From contig JAVTVJ010011652.1 in assembly GCA_034509425.1 (NCBI GenBank), positions 3,390,001 through 3,454,000 on the forward strand: a DNA stretch of 64,000 nucleotides, given 5' to 3'. Below the pieces are notes generated by a model. The model did no database searches and was not told the DNA's origin. It saw only the letters and a program-made list of their open reading frames with translations. Source of the DNA: Eopsaltria australis. Lineage: Eukaryota > Chordata > Aves > Passeriformes > Petroicidae. Below are positions 34,561 to 47,289 of this stretch, in pieces. The position numbers were made by a program, and so were the translations under genes. The stretch's first letter is position 1. Each line of letters starts with the position of its first letter.

Positions 34561-37207
34561 CATTCCCTGGGGGTTCTTTCCGCCTGCCATCCCCTCTCTT
34601 TCCCCCATCGCAGCCCTTTATATTTCTCACTTCATTTAACTATCTTTAAAAACTTGTTTTTTGCTTCTAGGAGAACCCAAAGCTTTGAATCCAGAGCTGT
34701 GTAAAGCAAATATAAAGCAGAGTATAGAACTACAGCAAACTACTTGTGCACCACCCCTGCTCACAAAATGTTTGTTTTGCAAATATTATAGAAGAAAACT
34801 CAAAATATAGACAATATTTACAAAAACAGTTGACCTTAAACTTATCCTGGTTCTTCCTCTCTGAAAATTTAAATGACATTAGGATCCCTATATTCCTTTC
34901 TTAGTCCTGGTTCAAACAACAACATGCCAAGCTGCCTTTCAAAGCCAGCCATCACGCAGCAGGAGCAAGGTTACTTAAAAGTAGTCCCTTAAGCAGCCAT
35001 TTCTTCCTAAAGAGCTGTGCTGGTGTCAAGGGTTTCTAACTACACCACAGATTTTGCAAACTAATTCAACTTAAAACAGCCACTGACTTAAAATAAGTCT
35101 GCATTGTTGACAATATAGTCCCATGAGCAGTTGAACTTCACAAAAGAAAGTCACACCATGCATAGAAACCTGTGTCCAATGTGTCCACTGGCACTACTGA
35201 CAGTGGAATATATACTCACAAAACAAAAGACTAAGTTTCCTAAATTTCTGTGCAGTAAAAAATGAGTTACCACATTTGTAGTGATATTTTTCACATATTT
35301 TTATTCCTTGTATTTCTTCACAAGCTCCTGTCACTTGAAAACTGGGGTTTCAAAGTAACAGCAACAAGAAAATACCAACAAATGAAACAGGGGTTGTGCA
35401 AGACAATCTTTCCAAGATGAATTGCAGGACTAGGTTCAGAAGTGCAATTCTGTAGCCTAGATACTGGTTTTAATTATGATTCTGACTGCTTTCTTGACCA
35501 TCAACACAGCCCTTACTTACCCCATGTCTCAGTTTTGCAATTGGTTATCAAGCAAACCAAAGCGTTGTTAATAAGCCTGAACAAAGTGCAGAAATTCTTC
35601 TGTGGAACATGCAAGCCCGTGCAATGGTTTAGTGCTGTTAACTTTCAGAAGGACTTGGTTTAAAAAGGATGTTCTACAGTGATTTTCACTCATTGGATTG
35701 TGGGTTACAGCCAGAGAGACCTATCATTTTTCTGCTGCACACAACAGGCTTATTTTTGCTTACTTTAACTGTGATCAGTTTTACCAGGCCCTGACAAAGT
35801 TACACCAAACACAACCTTGTTTTTCTTCTATCAGTGTGCAAGAAGAATAATTTTTACTTACCCTTTTCTTCCCCCCTGCAGCCTTCAACAGTGCCAAGAA
35901 GTACTTCAGATGAGGTAGAAGCATAATTGAATAATTTTAGTAGCCTTAAATCAAGCTGGTCAGTATCAAAATACTCTGATTTCTGAAGCACTCATTGGAA
36001 TTTAAGGGGTCTTTCTGGAATTAATCATTCTGGCACAAGACACAACCACACACCAACTCTTTCTTCAATGCACTAATTTGTCATAGAAATCTGTTCCCTT
36101 GACATTGTCTCTGGTGCCAACAGATGACAGTCGAGAGAATATATGTAAAAACAGCCACAGACTAAGCAAGCTACAGATTACAGAGTGAAGAGCAGTCCAA
36201 AAAATCTGTATTAAACCATAAAAAAATGAAACTTGTCTTTTCCTGGAGATAAAGATTTCTGCTGCAAACACTCCTTTTCCATCTCCCAGATGTGACTTTC
36301 TAAAAGGATGCACTATTTGTAAAAAGACAGATGACCAATAGCTATTTCCTGCTAATTTTCCTTCCTGTAGGGATTTGCTCCTTGGTGTGATCTCACATGT
36401 TCAGGGATTGTACATCCCAACTAGAACCTGCTTTGCCTACAGCCCGGTGCATGATGATACAAAGAGAATGGAAAAAGCCCTTCAGCTTCAACACGCTGGC
36501 ACTGCCTCTGCAAAAGGCTGATGAAGAAATGAGGCTGACAGTCTGAAGCTGACAGTCTGAAGGCAGGATGTGTGGATGTGCCAGACTACCATAGGACATG
36601 GCACCCACTGACCTGGACTTTCCAATAGATGTGTTCTCTTTCATCTTGCTCCTAGGTCTGGCATGAAAGAGTAGTGAAAGCACATTGGTGTTACAGTCCC
36701 TGGGGAAAGTGCCCTCCTGCATCTGCTCTCCCTCTCAGCTATTGGCTTTTAACAGCACCCATTTCAGGACCACAAAGCCCTACACTGGCACACAGGTCCC
36801 CAGGCCGTAGCTGCTCCTTGTTTGACTTGGCCTCACAGGAGCTCTAAGGCCCTCGAACAGAATCCTAAAATGTGGATACTGTAAATATAAAAGGGAAGGA
36901 GCATTTGGGCTACCAGGAAACACTCATGGGAAATGTGGTGGCGCAATATATCCCAAACTGTGATACACACCTCATAAAGGCAGGGGAGCCTCTTCAAAGC
37001 AGTCACACAGGTTGGCCCAGAACCAGGGCCTTTGCTGCAATAGCACTTGGTGCCATTGGAGCAGCTGCAGAAGTAGCTAGGCTCTTATATTTCTCTCTGT
37101 ATTTTTTTTTTTTTTTTTTTAATTTTAAATGTAGTGGCTATCCATTTGGGGATATAAATTTTACTTGTGCCCTAGAACAGGAACATGAAACAACTAAGTC
37201 TCACAAA
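34561..37207. other. intronic DNA, no gene seen; small tandem repeat and T19 run
   Basis: No gene is recognised. It contains two identical 14-bp copies of GCTGACAGTCTGAA (36534-36561) and a 19-T homopolymer (37102-37120), which reads as poly(A) on the minus strand. Confidence 0.5.
36534..36561. repeat. 14-bp direct tandem duplication
   Basis: GCTGACAGTCTGAA occurs twice back to back with no mismatch, which suggests a recent slippage duplication. Confidence 0.9.
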
Positions 37208-37335
37208 ACTCCTGTAAGACAAATTCCATAACACCCCCAATTTTAGAGGCAGAGACAAATGAAGTCAATATCAAACCCAGGGTGTGCACGAAGAGCTCCT
37301 ACCCCTGTGTTCAAACCACAAGATAATTCCTCTCC
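37208..37335 (+). repeat. decayed L2/MIR-related tail fragment
   Basis: ACACCCCCAATTTTAGAGGC, AGAGACAAATGAAGTCA, CAAACCCAGGGTGTG, then CTACCCCTGTGTTCAAACCA and CAAGATAATTCCTCTCC follow the order of the ancient repeat ending '...ccattttacag...aaacccagg...taaccactagaccattcctc'. Fairly convincing by eye, but from memory. Confidence 0.52.
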
Positions 37336-37338
37336 TTT

Positions 37339-37392
37339 CAGGCCCTGATCCAGAGCAAATCAGTTGGAGTCCTTCTATTGAGTCCTCAATCA
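37339..37392. repeat. decayed palindromic amniote repeat fragment
   Basis: CAGGCCCTGATCCAGAGC followed by a CAGTTGGAGTCCTTCTATTG core matches an old family with GGGCCTGATCC ends and TGAAGTCAATGG / CCATTGACTTCA cores. It abuts the preceding repeat. Confidence 0.45.
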
Positions 37393-37438
37393 GCAGTGTA
37401 ATCACTTTAGCATGTGTCAGGATTAAAACCAGCCCTCC

Positions 37439-37705
37439 AAATAAGACCATGTCTACACTGCAAATGCCTTACTGATAAAGGAATACCAGCACAGTAAACA
37501 GACAAAGCATTCCTGGGGCGGTGTAAACTTACACTGGCAAATCTGCTCTTTGTAGCGGTACAGTAAAATCATCCCCGCAAGCAAAACAAGCACCATTTTG
37601 AGGTATAATTGCATCTACATGTGTAGTGTTTGCTCACTGAGAGGTGTCAGTCTGACCAGAACAGCTGTGCTGATAGAAATCTGCAGCACAGACCTGGCCT
37701 TATTT
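37439..37705. mobile_element. probable decayed non-autonomous DNA transposon
   Basis: The ends form imperfect terminal inverted repeats. Positions 37439-37463 match the reverse complement of 37681-37705 at 19 of 25 bases, and most differences are transitions. The left end contains ACCATGTCTACACTGCAA, a start I associate with old DNA-transposon families of sauropsids. There is no transposase ORF. No clear target-site duplication survives. Confidence 0.48.
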
Positions 37706-40700
37706 TAAAAAAAAAAGAAAAAAAGTTTTAAGCAATTAATAACAATCAACATTGACTCTCTGGTCAAAGTGGTGTCAGTTTGTCTCTTCAGAGGTTTACA
37801 CAAATTGGTTGATTTAAGAAAGAGAAAAGAAAGGAATTTAACATGGGTACATGGACTTGCCTTGGCTGGTATTTTGAAGAGTGTAAAGCTATGGAAATCA
37901 GATCTACTGTGTGGAAACACCATTTCTGGACACAAAGCCAGGCTTTGTGAGTTTACAGCTAGATTTTTCCAAGACCCTATTCAGCAAAGTCCTGTAGTCA
38001 TAGCCTGCTAGTTCCACAGATGGGGGAAAATGGTGACGTGGAAGAGATCTCCCACATGGCCAGCCTCCCTCCAAGGCCCTAATGGCACACTGCCTCTTGC
38101 TGCAGATACAGGTATCTTTGTATCATCTTCTGCTCTCAGAAATGAGAGCTTGAGATTGGGGGGAAAAAAAGGAAGAAGAACGCAAGGAGGGTGCAAGGAA
38201 TACAAATGCAAACAGCCAAAAACAAGGCAAAAATCTGGGTGGGAAAATTCTTTGGAGGGAAAACGCGTCTCCTGAGAAGCCTTTGAAACACAAGAAAAAT
38301 CATAGCCCAAAAAGTCCCTTTCCATCCTTGGACCACTCTGTTTGCTCCTATTTCCACGTTAGGTGCAATTCCTGTTTTGACAATTTCTTAAGATTCACTT
38401 GAATGGAAAGAGATTTGACTTGATGATGTGAGATCAGATAGAATTATGTGAGGAAATCCTAATTTAACAACCAATCCCTTGAATCACATTTCCTTACCCC
38501 CAGTAGGAACTAATTGTGATAACCTAATAGGAGCTTCCTCCTCTCTGTGTGCCCAGTGCAATCACTGCTCTGCTGAGCTCTTGTTCACCCCTGACCAGTC
38601 TGCTCCCTCCACTCCCTCCTGCACTGATTCAACACAGGGTGTCTGATTTACTCCCCTCCTGCTCCTGGCTCCTTCTTAGCTGGATTCTCAGCAGCCAAAA
38701 GGCTCATTTCCCTGTGGTGCCTTTGCAGACACCACCTCTAATCCTTCATTTCTGTTATGCCCCCCTCTTTTATGGGTGTACTTTTTCTGAGTCTCTGTTC
38801 TTTCATCTACTCAAAGACAAGTTTCATTTGCCTTTTCATTACTCTCCACGAATTTGCAACTGAAGAGCCTTTTCTGACGCAGGAGCTGGAGAAGACATCC
38901 CAGTGATGCTACCACAGCCCCTTCTCACTCACCTAAGCACTGCCATTTCTCTTTCTTTCCATACTGATACCCAGACTATCATTCAATGCCAGCATAACTC
39001 ATCTTTCCTCCCCTTGTTCCCACAAGGCAGAATTAGTTAAACACACAGACAAAACTAGAAACTTGGCAATCTCTTGTTTAGTATGGACTTTGCCTCCTTA
39101 GCTTCCAATTTTTCCAAATTGTCCAAAATAAATCAGGTACAGACTACTTCTCTATTCCCACACTCTAATCAGGAGTGCTTACTTGTTAAAAAGCACTTCA
39201 AATTCTCTTCTTTAGAACACCACACTTCATTCCTGCATGAAGCACACAGCCCCCATTCCCTGGCAGAGACACAGCCTGAACACCTACCCTGGAGGAAGAT
39301 GAAAAATGAGATGGCTGTTTCCTAGCTGTGCATACTTGAGAAAGAAATATGTATTTTCTTCCCTCCCTTTTGCCTTGCTGAGCATGTTGCAGTTGTGATG
39401 ACATGTCAGAGGTGATTAAGCACTCAGTTTCGATGACACACATAACTTATCCATGTGGCCAATAAACCTCCACACAACACCTCCCCATCCACCTCTACAG
39501 ATCCTCTTGATTCCTACCCCAGGCTTCAACACCCAGGAAAGTTATTTATGTCTAAGTGAATTAGCTTGCTAAGAATTTCTTAAGTGGAGTGCAGTGAGCC
39601 AGCAGTTTTCTTCCACAAATGAGAAAATAAGTGAAGGGCTCTCAGAGATCAGTGTTGCTGAAAACAAATTGGCAAGGCTAATTTTGGCCTGACAAGTGCA
39701 CTAAGGATTCTCTACACTTCCCATAGAGGTCAAGCTTATCAGTTCACACTTGTTAGTGCAAAAATCTCTTTTCCTATCTTTGTTTCTGCCACTTCTCTTA
39801 TCCTGTCACTCTCCTGCAGTAAGTGCACTGGCTGGGCACTTCAGTAGCCATTTTTGCAAACACTCTTATTCCATTACAGAAAGATATTCACATGTACACA
39901 CAAATGACAGTAGACTTCAGTGCAGTGCTTATCACAGAGAAAGGACAAGACAGCGCAGTGTACCTACTGCATTTCATGCTGCCTTACACAAAGTGATCTC
40001 TTTTTTAGCAGCTTCTCTTCTGGAAGAGACAGGCAACATTTCAATTGAATCCTTTAAAAAAATTCTGCATGCAAAGGACAGAGAGAGGGAGGGGGACAAG
40101 TTATCCACTATGATGGATTAACTGCAAAGGTAGCACTTGTAATTTCCTCTCACTTTTGAGCCTGTGGGCTATGGACTTGACCAGGTTTGGATTGTCCTGT
40201 GTTTCAAGTTTGGGGTTGTTACATTGCCTGACCGTGGGCAGAGCACACCAACCTGCTGACAAAGTTCTTTCCTTTCCAAAGCATGGAAAAAGAAACCAAA
40301 GAAACAAAACCTAGCCAGGGATTTTGAAGGGAGACACCCTAATTTAATGTGTTTTACTGAGTCTCACAACTCCTGGGAGACTGGATATTTGCTGAATCAC
40401 ACAGCAGTGGGTCAAACGGACTCTGCTGGACTTAGGCTGAATTTGGTGCTGATCCAGCTATTGCAAAATTCTGCTTGCAGTCTCAAGGGAAGTACAGAAC
40501 TGGTAGAAGACTGGAGATGGATAGCCCTGCCAGAAAGAGAGCTCTTCTAGGTACACAGGGATATTGGGACCATAGGCAGCATAGTGCAGGATCTCCATGG
40601 GATGTGGAAGCTTGTGTTGTGGTCCCCTGGACCTCCTGAGTGGTAGGAGAGATTGTCTAAACCTCCACAAGTGAAGGAAAACCACAGAGGCAGTATGTGT

Positions 40701-41747
40701 GACATTTTTCCTTCAAATTCAAATCATTCTATGGCCCATTTTTCCACTGAGTGAGTCAAAAGTGCTAACCACAGTTCCCACAGGAAAGCAGAAAGTCAAG
40801 CATTGGGCAAGGCGCTTTTCTGAAACTGATTTCAGCATTTGCTTGATCCAAAGCAATAATCTGAAATCAAGTAGAGGCATTTTTCTTTTTAAGTAATTAA
40901 TGTTTAACACTGGAGCAACTTATGGAGATGACTGCTTTCCCATCAATGCTCCATTCTTTCCCATTTTTCATGCCCAGGGCAATGCCAGCACTTGTCCTCG
41001 ACTGTTGATTTTGAAGGTTGATAAAGGTATGCAATAAGGTCTAGTTGGCATGCAGGCTGATTCTGTTTCCATATAAACACCCTACCAGTGCAATATGGAT
41101 AGTTGTAGCATCTTTGATGCTCTCAGTTCTGGGGGCGGAAGGAAACACTGACAGAGGAGACAGTAAGGTTCACTCCATGTAACAGAAAAATTCACTCCAC
41201 AAGCCCAAGGAGGAGGAGGAAGAATTATTGGCCTGCTTAATAAGCTGCTGAGATGTCCACAGGATGTGAAATTTCTCTAAGTTCAGGATTCCAGTTCAGA
41301 GTATTTCACACTTTACAATTCCCTGGCAGGCCAGCCTGTTTGCACAGACCCTGGCTGCTGGGATTCAACATCTCACATTAGACCATTTGGAATTTATTTA
41401 ACACGTGTCCCACAGAACGCAAGACTTCCTTCAGAGGAATAGGCAAATCACTTGTAAGTGTGCATTTACAAGATCAGAAGTCATGAAAACCATGCTCACT
41501 GCTTGTCAACTTATTTAGGGGAAATTGTGTAATCAACTTCACACAGCAGTTATCCTTTACCTACAAGGTCAAGCTCATTGTTCCTGTATGTCACCACACT
41601 TGGCTATTAATCACGCAGGAGGAAATACATCATTTTAATTTAAGTTAAGCTATACAAAGTGGGGTTAAGTCTGAATTCAGATATCTTCTCTCTCTTCCAG
41701 AGAAGCCGCAAAAGTCAGATTTTCTCTAGTTTAATCTCCATCTTTTG
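37706..41747. other. intronic DNA, no gene seen
   Basis: Only random-looking ORFs. The one at 39750-40121 plus begins with a signal-peptide-like run, but has no domain and no gene context. No young repeat is recognised. Confidence 0.5.
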
Positions 41748-41788
41748 GAGAAAAAAAAGAAACAAAAAAAAGAAGAAAAAGAAAGAAA
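41748..41788. repeat. A-rich polypurine tract
   Basis: About 40 nt of A with scattered G and one C, ending in AAGAAAGAAA. Low-complexity sequence. Confidence 0.85.
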
Positions 41789-44700
41789 TTTGAGTGAAGG
41801 TTGCTAAACTACTTGTCTCCTCATCACAAGCTGTTAAGGAGACAGGTAGCTAAGCCATTCACCATCCTTTCTTTCATCTGTTCCTATGTTTTCCTCAAAC
41901 AGTTTGGATCCTACACCGAATTTTTGCCACTGGCATTTTCTCCTTCTATCTTCTGCATTTCATCTCCCGTGCGATTCATGGCAAGTCATGAAATGAAGCA
42001 AAGAGAAAAAGTGATTGAGGGTCACTTTATGACTAGACATGATGTTGTCCTTTGTCCAAAGACAGTAGACAGCACTTCTGGAAGACAATGTGAAAACACT
42101 GTCATCCCAGTGTGGTGCCTGGAAACACACTGAGTCCTCCGTACTCTGAGTACTGTTCACCCTAAAACCCCTCTGGATAGTGATCCAGCTCATTAAATGA
42201 AAATTACTTAAATTCTGGAAAGACATGATCACATTTTCCCCTACCTATGCTTCCAAAACCTCATATCAAGTTATTGAAACTTTTTAAAATAAGTATGCCA
42301 GAAAGCTGACAATAGCTCAGATGCCCTCTCCCCACCATGTCTTTCTTCACCTGGGCTTTCCCTGCCATGAATGATGCTGTGCCATTTCTGGGACTGTTTT
42401 AGAATCTGCCACTTTGGGATATCTCTCCTGTGCATTAAATTGCATCTGGTTACACTCCAGAAATGCATCCTGCCAGGTCAAGAGATTTTCTTCCCTGGGA
42501 CTTAATTATGAAAAGTCTTCATCTCTGACATGTACGGCTACTTCTTATTTGCTGCCTACATGCTTTTCACTTTCCTGTCTTTAAACGGGTTGGAAATGCT
42601 AACAAAAGAGATAATCCGCCTTTGTGGGTATTCCCATAATTAGCAACACGCACATCTGGATAGAGTTTCAATAGTCCACTGTTATTCAAACAATTTGTAA
42701 TCACACAGACTGTGCAGTGAACCAGCAGACTGGAGCATATAGCTTTTCATTATTATGTGGTATACAGTACCCATAATACACAAATAAACTCAAAACCTGC
42801 AGCAGCAACAATGACACATTCTGAGTGGCCTTATTCACCACACAGCTCTCTAAGAAGTCTTTATCGAAAAATGCAACACATCCACTAATTATTCGGGGTT
42901 GTAAGTGGGTAGGAAGTGTAGGAAAATCTTGCTGCATCTGTTCAACATTCTAAAAAGCCAAGTCCAGCAGCATTTACAGGATTTAAAAAATAAAGACTAT
43001 AAAAACCAAGAGCTCAGAGCTCAGTTATGTGGGTGCACAGTACCACATACCATGTAACATTAGTCGAATTTACAGGATATGTAACAATACACACCCAGCA
43101 TAGCCAAAGGCAGGATCAAGCCCTTAAAATTTTATATTGTGATTCGTGCTCAAAGATTTGTTTCAGCGTGGATGCCATGACTCATGTTCTCCATTCCCCC
43201 AGTGCTTCATCCCCTCCTTCCCCACGACCCAAGCTAACTTTTTATTAAAATGCTCTGGATGCAGATTTGCTTGTTTAAGCCTGGTATTTATGGATTTTAT
43301 CCTGCAACCTGTACTCACAGGAGCTACTTACACAAGGACTGTGAGACTGGCCTGTCTGGAAATGTTTACTGCAGAAAGAAAAGATGTCTATTCCTGCCCC
43401 TTGGCCGAAGTCTTTTCCTTTTAATAACAGATTGTCCAGTTTTCCTCAGCAAAAGACTGACTAGGAAAGATCTCCCCTTGTTGGCCCCTACACAGCTCTA
43501 CAAGCATCATGTCTGAGCCCACACTGTATCACTGAACCATTTCTAAGTGGTGCTTCATGGCTTTCACAAGATATGTCTACTAGTTGTTGACTACAAGACT
43601 TTATATTAAAAATTTAGTATCAGAAGATCACAGATTCACTTAATCTGCACTGGTTTATGGGGAAACAGCAGAGGGTTGTAGGAAATTTCAGTCTGAAATT
43701 TCTCCGAGTCAAGGTTTGCTGAAGGAGAGTACACATCAGTGAAATGTTTATTCAGAGAAAGCAACTGCCAAGTGGGTGAATACAACATAAGGATGGTTAG
43801 CCTGGCACTGTGAGTCTGGAGTTCCCCTATGGCTCATATTCAATGTGAATCCAGGAAGTAATTTCTAATCTTTACATTCTTTTGCTTGTCCACTTGCATG
43901 ATACAACAGTAACTGCAGGGTTACCTTCCCCCCCCAAACCTGCTTTGCATCCTCTGCATCTTACCTGCACAACTCTGAGCTTGAAAGAGCTTGAGAATGT
44001 TTATTTCGCACAGAAGGAGTTTGGGTCCACGCTTGTTGTGGAGCCTCTAGGGGCTTTTGGTGGCAAGACCAAAATAGAGATAGCATTGAACTTTCCATCA
44101 GGCCTGCTGCTCTAGGGTAAAGAATATTTCTAGAAGAAGTATTTCTCCCCCTGCACTTCTCCAAATTCTGTGAAATGCTTTTTGAATGGTGTCATGTACA
44201 TCAAGGATTGTTAAACTGAGTTTTAGTAATTACTCACATTGATTTATCATAACTTGTGTATTTACATGTTCCTTTTAAATAACAATTCTTCAATCACAAA
44301 AGCTGATATTCACCAAAACCAGATGACTGCACATGGCACACATTCTGGCAATACAAATCCACATGACAATTATCTGGATATTTTGACTAGCTCCTAGTGT
44401 TACAGATCTAGGTGGCATTGACAATAGATGTTTTCCAGCCAATCCCACACTTTTTTCAACCAAATACAAGCAAAGAATTTCTTCTTATATGTGACAACAC
44501 ATTTTTATTTCTCAAAGGTATTGTACAGCTACATTAATGCATGAGAAATGTGTTGAGGTGATGAGTTGAAAAACACAAAGAAGGTGCCAATCAAAACTTA
44601 GAATACTGACAAACACTGGAGAAATTCAAACTCCCATACAAAAGCTGAAGCTCAAGGCCCATGTGAAATAAAAAAAATAAAAATTATGTAACATAGCAAG

Positions 44701-47237
44701 GATTATCTTTGAGTTAAAAATTACACTTTTTCTCGTATGAAATCCAAGTTGTTTCATTTTTCAAAAGTAAAGTTACAATAAGCAATAAAATCTCTTGCAC
44801 AAACTGCAGAGTAAGTTAATTTTGAATATAACTAAACAATATATCAGTGAAGTATTCCTTTCAGCTTCCTGGAGACTTGTATATTGCCAATTTATAATTA
44901 GTTGCAGATTTTCAATTACTTTCTAGCTAACAAAACAGTTTCATTTGCATTGTTTACTTGCCACTTAACTCAAATTGTACCCAAATTGGTTATTTTAAAA
45001 TGTGACACAGATTTTCAGGGCCAAAGCAAATTCTATATATTTTAATGTAACAAGCATCTGTATTTCAGTCTTCAGTGATAAAAGTGTACAGGATTTGGCC
45101 AAAACTCAATCAACTCCATCACAATCTCAAAATGCCTCCTGTGCAATTTGTCAAAAGCAGATTTCTTGGCAACAACACATAAAACTACAGCAACATATAA
45201 TGAAGAACATAATCTCAGAAAATACGCAAAGTTTGTTTTGTGTACTAATTGAAACTGGGAAACCACTGTAGGCAAATTTAAATTCAACAGAAGATCAAAG
45301 AAATTAACCATCAAAATATCATTCTGCTACCGTGCTTAAATATAGTCCACTGCATTGAGTCTCATTCCTGATAGCCCCATTCATCAGGAGCATACTAAAT
45401 TCAAAATTTGGGGGTAGACAAACTGGAGGGATTTTATTTGGTGTTATTCAGTACCAGGCAGACCTCAGCTAACTCTGTTACATGATACTCTTTATGATAA
45501 TGCACCCTGCTATGAGATTTAAGAACTGGCTGTCTGCAGCAATACCCTGTGCCAAGAGATTCCTATTGCCAAGGGAGAAAAGCGTTCTCCACTCCCTCTC
45601 CTTCCACACAGGCATTAAATGCAGGTGATTTTTGACTTCCAGAATAGCAAGTGCAAGCCTCTGACCAGTCTTTGTTGTAGTCTTCACTCCGTAATTGATC
45701 ACCCTTCTCCTCCCCATGTAAAATAGTCACAGGTTTTGGTTTTTTCTCATCTAGAATTTCCCACTCAACATCTCTAATTGTTCTGAAAATGTGTCCATCT
45801 CTGCTAGGTCCTGGGGGAGGACACCTGTTATTTGGGTCAGACAGTCTTTTGAAGATAAGGACACACCCAGCATGGAGCAGACTTTTCTCTCTTTTTCTGC
45901 ACCTAGAGGTGTCCTCACAGACCTGAGTGGGACAGCACCAGTGTCACTTTCTTGATGAGTTATGACAGATTCAGGGCTTACAAGTTTGCTCTAAATGTAT
46001 GCACATTTCTGTGACATACATTTCACTTTTTCTGTGAAAAATCGTATTCAAAATTTTATTATCTGGACTAGTCTAGGTTTGCAGAGCTGTTCTACAATTT
46101 CTCCTTCTCCTCCCCAGCCCTACCTGAGGCTAGAGCAGCCTTGGCCATGGAGTGCCTTGATGCCAGCCCCAGCAGAGATCACAGCTCCACCGCGGCGAGG
46201 GCTGATTGCAGTAAACGGGCAGATATGCCGAGTTCAAAGGATGGACAAAACTTCCCTGGACATTTTGGACTGAAATTTGATTTTGTTCTTGGATCGGGGC
46301 TGGTGTGTTTCACGAACTGTGCTGGTTTAGATCGGGTGGTACAGAAAGCAGGTGATGCTTTTTTCTGTGGAGAAGCATCTTTTGGGGGAAGTGTTATTGC
46401 TATTATTCCCTCTATTTTCCTGTTTCTTCTCGTTTTGAATGCAGCATGACAGCTCTAAAGCAGTCTCTATAACACAGATACTTAATATTAACCTACAGTA
46501 TTTCCTAGGGAATACTACTTAATCATATTCTATGCACAATAGCAATTTAATAAAATATATATGCTAAAAATAACGAAGTCTACCATTCCTAGCCCCACCC
46601 CTGAACAGCCAGTATTGTCTCCTTCCAGCAGCAAGAAATGGGCATTTAATCTTACTTTCAACTTTCAGTCTTTAAATCAGTTTTAAATCCATGACAAGAC
46701 TTTACATCCTACCCTATTGTTAGCAAGATTCCTTAATTGCCTCCTTTAAAAGACTTTATCCAACCCTTTTGAAAGTTTAAATAAATTATATCCACTGGTT
46801 CTCCTTTATCCATTATTTGTTAACTATTTCAAAGAAATCTGAGAGGCTATAGAAATCGTGCTGATTTGTCCCCATCATATTATCCTCATCTAGGTCCTTT
46901 GTAACTTGATCTTTAATCATTCCCTCAACCATATTTCTTTACAGTGAGGTGCCTCCCAGGTTTATAATTTCAGGGATCGCCCATAACACCTTTTTAAAAG
47001 AAGGGCAACAATGTTGATCAGCCTCTGATGAAACTTTTTTTTTAAATAACATGCTGTTGCCATATGTCAGTTGCTCTGTTACCAGCCATGACTGCCTCCA
47101 TTTATGGCCTCTAGGCTTGATTACCCCATCTAGATATATTTAAAGACAAATTTGGCAAAGCTGAAAAATCTGCAACTGATGGTGGTACAAACACCACCAG
47201 CCCACCTTAGCAGCTGGAGTTGTGTGAGCACATCCGG
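41789..47237. other. intronic DNA; CpG-bearing patch at 46185-46340
   Basis: Mostly ordinary AT-rich intron. The patch at 46185-46340 has an unusual number of CpGs and sits inside a 102-codon plus-strand ORF (46141-46449) with a hydrophobic C-terminus. No homology is recognised. Confidence 0.45.
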
Positions 47238-47289
47238 GACATCTCCATGGAACATCCCCATGGAACATCCCCATGGAACACCCCCATGG
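47238..47289. repeat. 13-bp minisatellite, 4 copies
   Basis: The unit AACATCCCCATGG occurs at 47251 and 47264, with diverged copies at 47238 and 47277. Each unit carries the palindrome CCATGG (an NcoI site). Confidence 0.93.

Noticed and set aside
39750..40121. 123-codon ORF with a signal-peptide-like N-terminus
   Set aside because: The hydrophobic start comes from CT-rich DNA. There is no domain, no codon bias, no splice context and no recognisable homology.
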